Source: 2-01-FULL-49-22 sp036507655
Lineage (GTDB): Bacteria; Patescibacteriota; Saccharimonadia; Saccharimonadales; UBA10212
Length of the DNA: 16,506 nucleotides
Assembly (NCBI GenBank): GCA_036507655.1
Contig: DATCIS010000013.1
Coordinates: forward strand, 1-16,506
Direction: 5' to 3'
In this document: piece after piece, positions 5,956 through 11,291 of the stretch
How the letters are laid out: each line of letters begins with the position of its first letter
Position numbering within the stretch: position 1 is the first letter of the stretch
The notes under the pieces: model-generated
What the model saw: only the letters and a program-made list of their open reading frames with translations
The model's database searches: none
Told to the model about the DNA's origin: nothing
Made by a program: the position numbers and the translations under genes

Positions 5956-6383
5956 GGCCAGACATTGATGTTTACTTAAATATTGACGGCGTGCTGCTAG
6001 ATGGCAACTCGCGGCCGACCAACTACAGCCGCGAATTCATCAAATACATCGTGCCGAACTTTAGTACATTCTGGCTGAGCAGCCGCTCCAAGGACAGTAG
6101 CTCCGGACTAATCAAGGACTTATCAAAGATATTCGAGCCAGCAATCATGCAGTTGATGGCTGGTGTGCGCCCCACCCGCTGGAGCTTTGCCAAAACTCAG
6201 GCCATAGATTTTAGCCGTCCGTTTTTATGGTTCGATGATCAGCTGGTAGTTCACGAGCGAATAGAGCTGATAAAAAATAATGCGCTGGAAAACTGGATTG
6301 AGGTGAATCTAGCCAAGGATGAGAACCGCCTAGCCGATTTTTTGGTCCGTTTTCCGCAGCCGGCTAACTACGTCTTCTTCTAA
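5952..6383 (+). CDS. HAD-like protein with substituted motif-I Asp
   Basis: 143 residues from the ATG at 5952, which has GGGAG (5941-5945) 6 nt upstream and overlaps the leader ORF stop. A longer reading from TTG at 5913 adds 13 residues. The order of HAD elements is visible: motif I VYLNIDGVLL (residues 7-16), a motif-II-like FWLSSRS (40-46), a motif-III-like Lys81, and motif IV FLWFDD (91-96). HAD phosphatases need DxD in motif I. Here the first position is Asn10, and only Asp12 and the Asp95-Asp96 pair remain. Loss of that nucleophile normally abolishes phosphatase activity, so this is either a binding protein or an altered enzyme. YjbQ follows after 2 bp in the same transcript. Confidence 0.7.
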   Translation: MRPDIDVYLNIDGVLLDGNSRPTNYSREFIKYIVPNFSTFWLSSRSKDSSSGLIKDLSKIFEPAIMQLMAGVRPTRWSFAKTQAIDFSRPFLWFDDQLVVHERIELIKNNALENWIEVNLAKDENRLADFLVRFPQPANYVFF

Positions 6384-6385
6384 AC

Positions 6386-6763
6386 ATGGAATTGCTGATT
6401 TCAACTCAAGATAACCGACAGGTAGTAGATATAACCGAGCAGGTGCAAAAGTTAGTTAAGCCAGGGACCATTGCCATCAATGTCCATGTGGCGCATACGA
6501 CATGTGCGGTGACGACGGCCGATCTCGACCCGGGAACCGATTTAGACCTGTTAGACGCTGTTTGGCAGATGATTCCCAAACTCAAATACCGCCACCCGCA
6601 CAATCCGGCGCATGTACCGGCTCATCTGGCAAGCAGTATCATCGGCCCAAGCGTGACCGTCCCGGTACAAGATGGGCGATTAATACTTGGTTCTTGGCAG
6701 AGGGTAATTTTGGTTGAGCTAGATGGCCCGCGAGAGCGTAAGCTTATGGTTACTAATTTATAG
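6386..6763 (+). CDS. yjbQ: YjbQ/UPF0047 family protein
   Basis: 125 residues, close to the usual length of 130-140. Family signatures are present: HVAHTTCAVTT (residues 34-44), the His-rich YRHPHNPAHVPAHL segment, and the C-terminal GSWQRVILVELDGPRERKL, matching the conserved G-W-Q ... E-DGPR-R. YjbQ proteins are small beta-rich trimers. The E. coli member has been reported to show weak thiamine-phosphate synthase activity, but the physiological role is unsettled. The conserved His and Cys residues in the first motif are the likely active site. It begins 2 bp after the HAD-like stop and has no separate SD, so it is probably translated by coupling. A terminator lies at 6869-6896. Confidence 0.88.
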   Translation: MELLISTQDNRQVVDITEQVQKLVKPGTIAINVHVAHTTCAVTTADLDPGTDLDLLDAVWQMIPKLKYRHPHNPAHVPAHLASSIIGPSVTVPVQDGRLILGSWQRVILVELDGPRERKLMVTNL

Positions 6764-6782
6764 TTATGGCTAGAAAATGCCA

Positions 6783-6812
6783 TTGACTTTACTTTTATTT
6801 TGAGCATATGCT
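6783..6812 (+). promoter_or_regulatory. Candidate promoter upstream of the first small-RNA-like unit
   Basis: TTGACT (6783-6788) and TATGCT (6807-6812) with an 18-bp spacer. The -10 lies in the perfect palindrome AGCATATGCT (6803-6812). The -35 is good and the -10 is only 4/6, so confidence is moderate. Transcription would begin near 6818. Confidence 0.4.
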
Positions 6813-6817
6813 TAAGG

Positions 6818-6897
6818 TACCCACGGAGAGGTGGCTAGTAGCTAAGCATTTCGGTGCCGCGGCTACGCAAAAAGGGGCCTTAAAAAGCTCCTTTTTG
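6818..6897 (+). ncRNA. Candidate small RNA or leader RNA 1 (about 80 nt)
   Basis: A promoter at 6783-6812 and a terminator at 6869-6896 bound a stretch without an ORF. The predicted RNA has three hairpins. H1 is CCAC (6821-6824) with GTGG (6831-6834) and loop GGAGAG, extendable by TA/TA across a C-C mismatch. H2 is GTAGC (6838-6842) with GCTAC (6862-6866) enclosing an inner GCAT/GTGC stem on a TTCG loop. H3 is the terminator. The purine loop of H1 contains GGAG, complementary to CTCC in the 3' arm of the terminator (6888-6891). It could be a free sRNA, an attenuating leader for 6925-7590, or merely the 3' end of the yjbQ transcript. Confidence 0.4.
6869..6896 (+). terminator. Intrinsic terminator between yjbQ and the 6925 gene
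   Basis: AAAAAGGGGC (6869-6878) pairs with GCTCCTTTTT (6887-6896), ten base pairs including one G-T, with an 8-nt loop. The 3' arm supplies the U-run. The A-rich 5' arm makes it potentially bidirectional. Confidence 0.75.
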
Positions 6898-6924
6898 TAT
6901 GTTAAAGTTAAACATAAGGATTAA

Positions 6925-7590
6925 ATGGGGGAGAAGATGGATATGGATTTCCGTGAGCCCACGAGGACTCAATCGCAACAACACTATGCGAGCGAACCAC
7001 AACACGAGCCAATCAAGAATAGATCAGGTAAGGGTAAAAAATTATTAATGTGGCTGGTAGTCTTGCTGCTGATTGCCGGGGCTGCCGGTGGCGGCTGGTA
7101 CTACCGTGACAGGCAAGCTAAAGACGATACCAAGCTCAAACAAACCGAGATCGATAGCTTAAAAACAGCTAACGCCAGCCTCGCAAAAGACCTTAAAGAG
7201 GCCCAAGGAAAAGCTGAGTCAGCCGCTAAACCCAGCCAACAAGATCTAGATAATATTGCAGCAGCTGTCAAATCAGGCAACTATGCAGCCCTAGAGCAGC
7301 TGATGGCCAGCAAAGTCACAGTAATTATTGCTGCCAGTGAAGGTCTAGGCGAGCGGACTCCGGCTCAGGCGATTGCCGATATCAAATATCTCGACAGCGG
7401 GACAGATCCCTGGGACTTCGCCTTACCAGCTGCCACGGTAGATGGCTACCAGGCCGGCGACTATAAGCAATACTTCCCCGACGGTGCGCTGGCTGGCCAA
7501 TCGGCCAACAACTACGTTGTTTCGTTCTCGTTTGACAGTAGCGGCAAGGTCAGTACTATTTTCATGGTCGCCAATGCCGACTTGCTTTAG
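6925..7590 (+). CDS. Membrane-anchored coiled-coil protein with unassigned C-terminal domain
   Basis: 221 residues. AAGGA (6916-6920) lies 4 nt before the ATG at 6925; an ATG at 6937 with GGGGGAG just upstream is an alternative that removes four residues. Residues 1-38 are hydrophilic and basic towards the membrane (RSGKGKK), 40-59 form one TM helix, and 66-100 a probable coiled coil (LKQTEIDSLKTANASLAKDL). Residues 104-221 form a compact domain with ASEGLGERTPAQAIADIKYL, TDPWDFALP and a final VVSFSFDSSGKVSTIFMVANADLL. That domain resembles proteins I recall from Saccharibacteria-like genomes, but I cannot name a family or function. The domain is probably outside the cell. The gene is flanked by candidate small RNAs on both sides. 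Confidence 0.7.
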   Translation: MGEKMDMDFREPTRTQSQQHYASEPQHEPIKNRSGKGKKLLMWLVVLLLIAGAAGGGWYYRDRQAKDDTKLKQTEIDSLKTANASLAKDLKEAQGKAESAAKPSQQDLDNIAAAVKSGNYAALEQLMASKVTVIIAASEGLGERTPAQAIADIKYLDSGTDPWDFALPAATVDGYQAGDYKQYFPDGALAGQSANNYVVSFSFDSSGKVSTIFMVANADLL

Positions 7591-7627
7591 CTGCAAAAAT
7601 TACAACGCAAATAATAAACTTAAGCGT

Positions 7628-7657
7628 TTGACAAGCTTACAGTAGGCGGATTATATT
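7628..7657 (+). promoter_or_regulatory. Promoter of candidate small RNA 2
   Basis: A perfect TTGACA (7628-7633) and TATATT (7652-7657) with an 18-bp spacer form the strongest -35/-10 pair in the window. The start would be near 7664. No ORF with a ribosome-binding site follows before the terminator. Confidence 0.65.
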
Positions 7658-7663
7658 GGGGCT

Positions 7664-7747
7664 AGATCATCGTGAGGTGATTCAGCGACAATCCGCAAGG
7701 AAAAATCGCGTAAAAGACGGGAATTCTTCGGAAGACCCGTTTTTTAT
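7664..7747 (+). ncRNA. Candidate small RNA 2 (about 84 nt)
   Basis: A strong promoter, then three consecutive hairpins and a T-run, with no reading frame of note. H1 is ATCATC (7666-7671), loop GTGA, GGTGAT (7676-7681). H2 is GCGA (7685-7688) with TCGC (7706-7709), enclosing TCC-GCAA-GGA (7692-7701). H3 is the terminator with a TTCG loop. The first two loops are GNRA tetraloops and the third is UUCG, unusually stable choices that suggest a selected RNA fold. I do not recognise a known family: it is not 4.5S, 6S, tmRNA or a riboswitch class I know. Confidence 0.6.
7717..7746 (+). terminator. Intrinsic terminator of candidate small RNA 2
   Basis: ACGGG (7717-7721) pairs with CCCGT (7736-7740), with an inner TTC/GAA stem on a TTCG loop, followed by TTTTT from 7741. 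Confidence 0.8.
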
Positions 7748-7750
7748 TTG

Positions 7751-7848
7751 GTGAACCCACACCGCGATTGTCCTGCTTCCGGCGGAGCCGGAACTCCGAC
7801 AATCGCTCTTGGCGCATCACCGCGTCAGAAACTCCGGTACGCGTTCAC
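7751..7848. other. Gene-free block of inverted repeats, possible three-way junction
   Basis: GTGAA (7751-7755) pairs with TTCAC (7844-7848). Within lies a large hairpin, GCGATTGTC (7764-7772) with GACAATCGC (7798-7806), carrying an inner TTCCGGC/GCCGGAA stem (7777-7783 with 7787-7793, loop GGA). A second arm is CGCGT (7821-7825) with ACGCG (7839-7843), which stacks directly on the closing stem. Together these form a three-way-junction shape that works on either strand. It lies between the small-RNA terminator and the DUF2207 gene. No ORF is credible here. Whether it acts as RNA or DNA is unknown. Confidence 0.4.
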
Positions 7849-7861
7849 TGTATTTCAATAC

Positions 7862-7912
7862 GGCTCACTTACGTTCCTCGCTTCTTCCTTGTGTTGCACT
7901 CAAGTGTGAGCC
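7862..7912. repeat. Inverted repeat GGCTCAC/GTGAGCC
   Basis: A perfect 7-bp pair, GGCTCAC (7862-7868) with GTGAGCC (7906-7912), encloses a C/T-rich 37-bp segment. It lies just before the -10 of the DUF2207 gene (7928-7933) and could be an operator or a continuation of the neighbouring structured block. Confidence 0.35.
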
Positions 7913-7927
7913 CACAAATTTCTGAGT

Positions 7928-7933
7928 TATAGT
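7928..7933 (+). promoter_or_regulatory. -10 box of the DUF2207 gene, apparent leaderless start
   Basis: TATAGT at 7928-7933 is followed by 6 nt and the GTG start at 7940, placing transcription initiation on the start codon. There is no Shine-Dalgarno. Confidence 0.5.
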
Positions 7934-7939
7934 AAAAGT

Positions 7940-9775
7940 GTGAAAAAGTTTTGGGTCATATCTATTCTTGCCGTTACTTTCCTATTTGTGGGCATTGCGA
8001 CTACTACAACAATAGCCCAAGACACACAGAACTTCGCGATTACCAGTTTCGATGCCGATTATCGGTTAAGTCGTAACCGCCAAAAGACCGCGTTGCTAGA
8101 GGTAACAGAGCGGATTGTCGCCAAGTTCCCAGACTTCGACCAAAACCACGGCATTTTGCGAGCTATACCGAAGCGATACCAAAACCACACACTCAGCTTG
8201 GAGGTTAAAAGTGTTCTAAATGATAAGGGCCTGTCGCGAAACTACAGTACCTATGAGCAGAACGATAACCTGGTTCTGAAAATTGGTGACGCCGATCAAT
8301 TTGTACACGGCGAACAAACCTACATCATTAGCTATCAAATGCGCAATGTGGCCAACCTACTCGATGACCATGATGAATTCTATTGGGACGTCAATGGCGA
8401 CCAGTGGTCACAGAGCTTCGAGACAATCAACGCCACAGTCCATATTGCCAAAGATTTAGTTACACAGCTCCAAGACCGTCAAATCTGCTACGCCGGCGCT
8501 GCAGGCTCAACTGACCAAACGGGGTGTCAAATCAGACAACAGCCGGCCGTTAATGAAACAGTTATTTCTGTGACTACAACAGATGCACTAAAGCCATACG
8601 AGACACTGACTTTAGCCATCGCTTTCAATAAAGATACTTTTCTACCGGGACCGGAAATCGCCCGTGAGCAACGAATTCGCCAGGCTAAAATTGCTGGGGC
8701 AACGGCGGCCATAGCACTGCCGCCAGCGGCCGCGTTTGTCTTTATGTTCCGCCGCTGGCGGCAGTTCGGCGACGACCCAAAGGGCAGGGGTGTTATCGTT
8801 GCCGAATACCAGCCGCCCAGAGGCCTTACCGCTCTAAGCTCAGACTTTGTATTGCAGCAGAAACTGCGCAACCCAGCCTTTAGCGCAGCCATTATCGAAT
8901 TGGCGGTCAGAAGGTATCTGACAATCTACGAAGTCAATCAAAAAAAACGGCTCCGGCCAGACAGCCGGGACTATAGGCTGAAGCTTGATAAAGAGCCCAA
9001 AGATTTACCAACCGAGCTTAAGTTGGCGGTTGAGTTGATATTCGGTAGCAGCGCCAAAGTTGGCAGGCAGATTTCAATTAACGAACTCGGGGTTGAAGCA
9101 AAACGGTCACGGAAGCTGTTCGAAAAAATGAAAGATTTGGAGGACTGGTTAGCCAATCAATTATCCAAAAGCGGTTATTTTATAAAGAATCCCAAAAAGG
9201 TACGTAACGGTTATTTAGGCTGGGCTGGCGGCATTTTTGGTGCCGGTATTTTTTTGTTCTTCTTTGGCCCGCTGATTGTGCTGGGTTTAGGCATTGTAGC
9301 AACGGCGGCAATTATGTTGCTGTTCGCCTTCATCATGCCGGCACGCACAGAGTTTGGTGTCGCGGCCAATGATGCTCTGCTGGGGTTAAAGGATTATATT
9401 AAACTAGCCGAGGCTGACAGGTTAAAATTCGGCCAAAGCCCGGAGGGGGCCGAGAAAATCGCCCAAGGGTCATTTGACCCTAACGACCCGCAGATGAAAG
9501 TCAAACTTTTCGAAACCCTCCTGCCGTACTCCATCCTATTTGGTCTGGAGAAGGATTGGGCCAAGCAATTTGCCAACATCTATAAAGAACCACCAGAATG
9601 GTACCAAGGCAACTGGGCGGCATTTAACACCGGTTATTTAGCCGGTTCGGTTAGTAGTTTCTCAGCAGCCAGCTCCCAAACCTTCGTATCGCCATCAAGC
9701 TCCAGCGGCAGTGGTTTTGGCGGCGGTGGCGGTTCCGGAGGAGGAGGCGGCGGTGGTGGAGGCGGCGGCTGGTAA
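7940..9775 (+). CDS. DUF2207 domain membrane protein with Gly-rich C-terminus
   Basis: 611 residues with a GTG start, chosen because it opens a signal peptide (MKKFWVISILAVTFLFVGIA, cleavage near the Ala-Gln at 26-27) and lies 6 nt after a -10 box. Residues 30-235 are the extracytoplasmic DUF2207 region (FDADYRLSRN, GILRAIPKRY, EFYWDVNGDQW) with Cys183 and Cys196 able to form a disulphide. TM helices are at about 250-270 and, as a pair, 425-466. Between them is a cytoplasmic part starting AEYQPPRGLTALSSDFVL, typical of the family. The last 30 residues are Ser then almost pure Gly ending in Trp, again typical. The family is widespread, membrane-bound and of unknown function. It is probably monocistronic; repeat element copy B follows the stop. 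Confidence 0.88.
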   Translation: MKKFWVISILAVTFLFVGIATTTTIAQDTQNFAITSFDADYRLSRNRQKTALLEVTERIVAKFPDFDQNHGILRAIPKRYQNHTLSLEVKSVLNDKGLSRNYSTYEQNDNLVLKIGDADQFVHGEQTYIISYQMRNVANLLDDHDEFYWDVNGDQWSQSFETINATVHIAKDLVTQLQDRQICYAGAAGSTDQTGCQIRQQPAVNETVISVTTTDALKPYETLTLAIAFNKDTFLPGPEIAREQRIRQAKIAGATAAIALPPAAAFVFMFRRWRQFGDDPKGRGVIVAEYQPPRGLTALSSDFVLQQKLRNPAFSAAIIELAVRRYLTIYEVNQKKRLRPDSRDYRLKLDKEPKDLPTELKLAVELIFGSSAKVGRQISINELGVEAKRSRKLFEKMKDLEDWLANQLSKSGYFIKNPKKVRNGYLGWAGGIFGAGIFLFFFGPLIVLGLGIVATAAIMLLFAFIMPARTEFGVAANDALLGLKDYIKLAEADRLKFGQSPEGAEKIAQGSFDPNDPQMKVKLFETLLPYSILFGLEKDWAKQFANIYKEPPEWYQGNWAAFNTGYLAGSVSSFSAASSQTFVSPSSSSGSGFGGGGGSGGGGGGGGGGGW

Positions 9776-9777
9776 TT

Positions 9778-9873
9778 ACGGCTGCCGCCTTATAAGATAC
9801 CCCTTCGGGGTTTCCTATCGCACAGGGCGCGGAATGAATCCGGCGCTCTGGCTACCTTCCTGAGGAACTATCC
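9778..9873. repeat. Intergenic hairpin element, copy B
   Basis: Directly after the DUF2207 stop lies GGCTGCCGCCTTAT, then a hairpin with ACCCC/GGGGT arms on a TTC loop inside a looser ATA/TAT outer pairing, then a GC-rich middle, then GGCTACCTTCCTGAGGAA. The start, hairpin position, TTTC-nn-ATCG segment and final CTTCC-n-GA-n-GAA match copy A at 3507-3609, while the stem sequences differ and still pair. The element occupies almost the whole intergenic space. Confidence 0.5.
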
Positions 9874-9884
9874 TATATCATAAT
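9874..9884 (+). promoter_or_regulatory. -10 region of the metallopeptidase gene
   Basis: Overlapping -10-like hexamers TATATC (9874-9879), TATCAT (9876-9881) and CATAAT (9879-9884) lie 4-9 nt before the ATG at 9889. The nearest SD-like GAGGAA is 22 nt away, too far, so translation is probably from a leaderless mRNA. Confidence 0.4.
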
Positions 9885-9888
9885 TTGT

Positions 9889-10272
9889 ATGCTATCGCTG
9901 AGTCATGAGGAGTTTGAGAAAGTGGTGGCCGAAGGCATTGACGCCATTCCGCCGCTTTACCAAAAATACTTGAAGGACGTGGCTTTTATAATCGAGGACG
10001 ATCCGACGCCCGAGCAGCGAGCCAGACTCAATCTGTTCCGAGGAGAGCTTTTATTTGGGCTTTATGAAGGAGTACCGCTGCCCCGGCGGCAGGGAACAAC
10101 CAAGGTTTTACCAGATAAAATTACTATTTTTAAAAACCCAGCTTTACTGATGAGTAACAGCTTAGAGGAACTGCGGGAACACGTACGGCACACCGTTTGG
10201 CATGAGGTAGCCCATTACTACGGGTTAGATCACAGACGCATACATGAACTAGAAAACAAGCACAGACATTAA
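9889..10272 (+). CDS. Zincin-like metallopeptidase family protein (HExxHxxGxxH)
   Basis: 127 residues. The zinc-binding motif HEVAHYYGLDH is at 105-115: His105, His109 and His115 as ligands, Glu106 as the general base. This fits the small bacterial metallopeptidase family PF06262-like (about 110-140 residues), in which EL(R/V)E.VR.TV.HE.AH.FG..H is conserved; here EELREHVRHTVWHEVAHYYG matches. The N-terminal part (FEKVVAEGIDAIPPLYQKYLKDVAFIIED) also follows the family pattern. There is no signal peptide, so it is cytoplasmic. Substrates of the family are not established. It has its own -10 box and no SD. The protein ends shortly after the motif, as is usual for the family. Confidence 0.85.
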   Translation: MLSLSHEEFEKVVAEGIDAIPPLYQKYLKDVAFIIEDDPTPEQRARLNLFRGELLFGLYEGVPLPRRQGTTKVLPDKITIFKNPALLMSNSLEELREHVRHTVWHEVAHYYGLDHRRIHELENKHRH

Positions 10273-10287
10273 CTTCTAAATAATAAC

Positions 10288-10316
10288 TTGTCAGTTTGCG
10301 CAAATGGGGATATTAT
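10288..10316 (+). promoter_or_regulatory. Promoter of the 10331-10768 gene
   Basis: TTGTCA (10288-10293) and TATTAT (10311-10316) with a 17-bp spacer. The start would be near 10323, leaving a leader of about 8 nt before the ATG, too short for a Shine-Dalgarno. Confidence 0.55.
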
Positions 10317-10330
10317 GAAACTGTAATTAT

Positions 10331-10768
10331 ATGAAAAATCTCAATTGGCGCAAAATTAGTCGATTTTACGTCTGGATAATCCTTCTGACACTAGCCGCTG
10401 TAGTCTTTATTTTGCTTAGAAGCCCGGCGGCCGGACAGCGTCAGGCCTCACAAGACCTATCTGAACTTAATGTCTCGGGAATCGATAACGAGTCCCAAAG
10501 TCCGAGCCAGCTACCAGCCTCGGCTGAGGCGGCCAAAAAATCTGAAACCAGCCAGTCTAGCTCGTCTGCGACTATGCCGGTACCGCCGGCCGATGATGGC
10601 AGCCTCGTGCCTTTACCGGAGCCTCTGCCTGCCCCTTGGACGTATACAAAACCACCATTTTGTCCACTGTTCAGTGAAGGGGTAGGTTCATACATTTGGC
10701 GCTGCTCGCCCTGCGGGCCTTATCCTTATATGCCGACTACTGAATCCGAAATTGTCTGTATTGAATAA
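10331..10768 (+). CDS. Small membrane-anchored protein with C-terminal four-Cys segment
   Basis: 145 residues, not recognised. Residues 1-10 are basic, about 12-29 form a TM or signal-anchor helix (FYVWIILLTLAAVVFILL), and 35-105 are a Ser/Ala/Glu then Pro-rich linker, probably disordered and extracytoplasmic. The C-terminal 40 residues hold four Cys (111, 125, 128, 143) with aromatic and Pro residues: PPFCPLFSEG, IWRCSPCGPYPY, IVCIE. The spacing would allow two disulphides or a metal site; a CxxC pair is present. No family can be named. It is probably monocistronic. It could be a surface display or adhesion factor, but nothing in the sequence proves this. Confidence 0.6.
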   Translation: MKNLNWRKISRFYVWIILLTLAAVVFILLRSPAAGQRQASQDLSELNVSGIDNESQSPSQLPASAEAAKKSETSQSSSSATMPVPPADDGSLVPLPEPLPAPWTYTKPPFCPLFSEGVGSYIWRCSPCGPYPYMPTTESEIVCIE

Positions 10769-10815
10769 AAACAATCACTAACTGTTTTAACTTGCCATAA
10801 GGCAGTGGATATTTG

Positions 10816-10844
10816 TTGATAATTTGCCAAGTCAGGAATATGAT
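10816..10844 (+). promoter_or_regulatory. Promoter of the YggT-family gene
   Basis: TTGATA (10816-10821) and TATGAT (10839-10844) with a 17-bp spacer; start near 10851. A consensus AAGGAGG (10861-10867) follows, 6 nt before the ATG. Confidence 0.55.
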
Positions 10845-10873
10845 GAAGTTATTAACAATTAAGGAGGAGGCGT

Positions 10874-11176
10874 ATGCCATTCACTCACAGGCAATCGGTC
10901 GCAGCGATGGTCCATTTCTTCGTAGGGGTAGCCGAAATTCTGCTACTTTTGCGAGTCGTGTTACGGTTCTTTAACGGGGACCCTGACGCGTCGTTCATCA
11001 ACTGGGCCTACACTGTAACAGCCCCATTGCTTGAGCCGCTGCGCGGGGTTTTCACATCTACGGATGTGGTCAACCGAGGGTGGGTAGTAGACTACGTGGC
11101 GCTCTTTGCCATGGCAGCCTACGCAGTAGCCGGCTACATTGTGGTCAGCAGCTTAGGCCGTTGGTCAAGGAAGTAA
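10874..11176 (+). CDS. YggT family membrane protein
   Basis: 100 residues, the usual size for a single YggT unit. Two hydrophobic segments (about 10-30, VHFFVGVAEILLLLRVVLRFF; and 70-95, VVDYVALFAMAAYAVAGYIVV) flank the conserved family segment LRFFNGDPDASFINWAYTVTAPLLEPLRGVF, which matches the YggT pattern (..P..........T.P.L.P.R). YggT proteins are inner-membrane proteins linked to osmotic tolerance, cell division or photosystem biogenesis in different lineages; the bacterial role is poorly defined. It has the strongest ribosome-binding site in the window, a promoter of its own and a strong terminator, so it is a well-expressed single-gene unit. Confidence 0.88.
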   Translation: MPFTHRQSVAAMVHFFVGVAEILLLLRVVLRFFNGDPDASFINWAYTVTAPLLEPLRGVFTSTDVVNRGWVVDYVALFAMAAYAVAGYIVVSSLGRWSRK

Positions 11177-11209
11177 ACGTTCAATTTTAGAGAACATAAA
11201 AATAATGGC

Positions 11210-11236
11210 GGGCGGCTTTTTAAAGCCGCCCTTTTT
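11210..11236 (+). terminator. Intrinsic terminator after the YggT gene
   Basis: GGGCGGCTTT (11210-11219) pairs perfectly with AAAGCCGCCC (11222-11231) across a TT loop, followed by TTTTT. The A-rich upstream sequence could also allow termination on the other strand. Confidence 0.92.
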
Positions 11237-11279
11237 GACGGACTGCTCTTCCAGAGGAATAAAAAATACCCAATACTGT

Positions 11280-11285
11280 TAAAAT
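11280..11285 (+). promoter_or_regulatory. -10 box of the nuclease-serS-hpf cluster
   Basis: TAAAAT (11280-11285) preceded by TGT (extended -10) lies 6 nt before the ATG at 11292. No SD is present, so the first gene appears to be leaderless. Confidence 0.45.
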
Positions 11286-11291
11286 TTAATA

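Noticed and set aside
5649..6383. Toxin-antitoxin pair formed by the AbrB-type and HAD-like genes
   Set aside because: The HAD-like protein is not a known toxin type, the genes are 84 bp apart and a separate -10 box lies between them.
6818..6868. tRNA-like or T-box-like sequence (GGAGAGGTGGC, GGTGCCGCGG)
   Set aside because: No acceptor 3' partner, anticodon arm or T arm is present, and the T-box would need a long Stem I with a specifier loop, which does not fit in this short leader.
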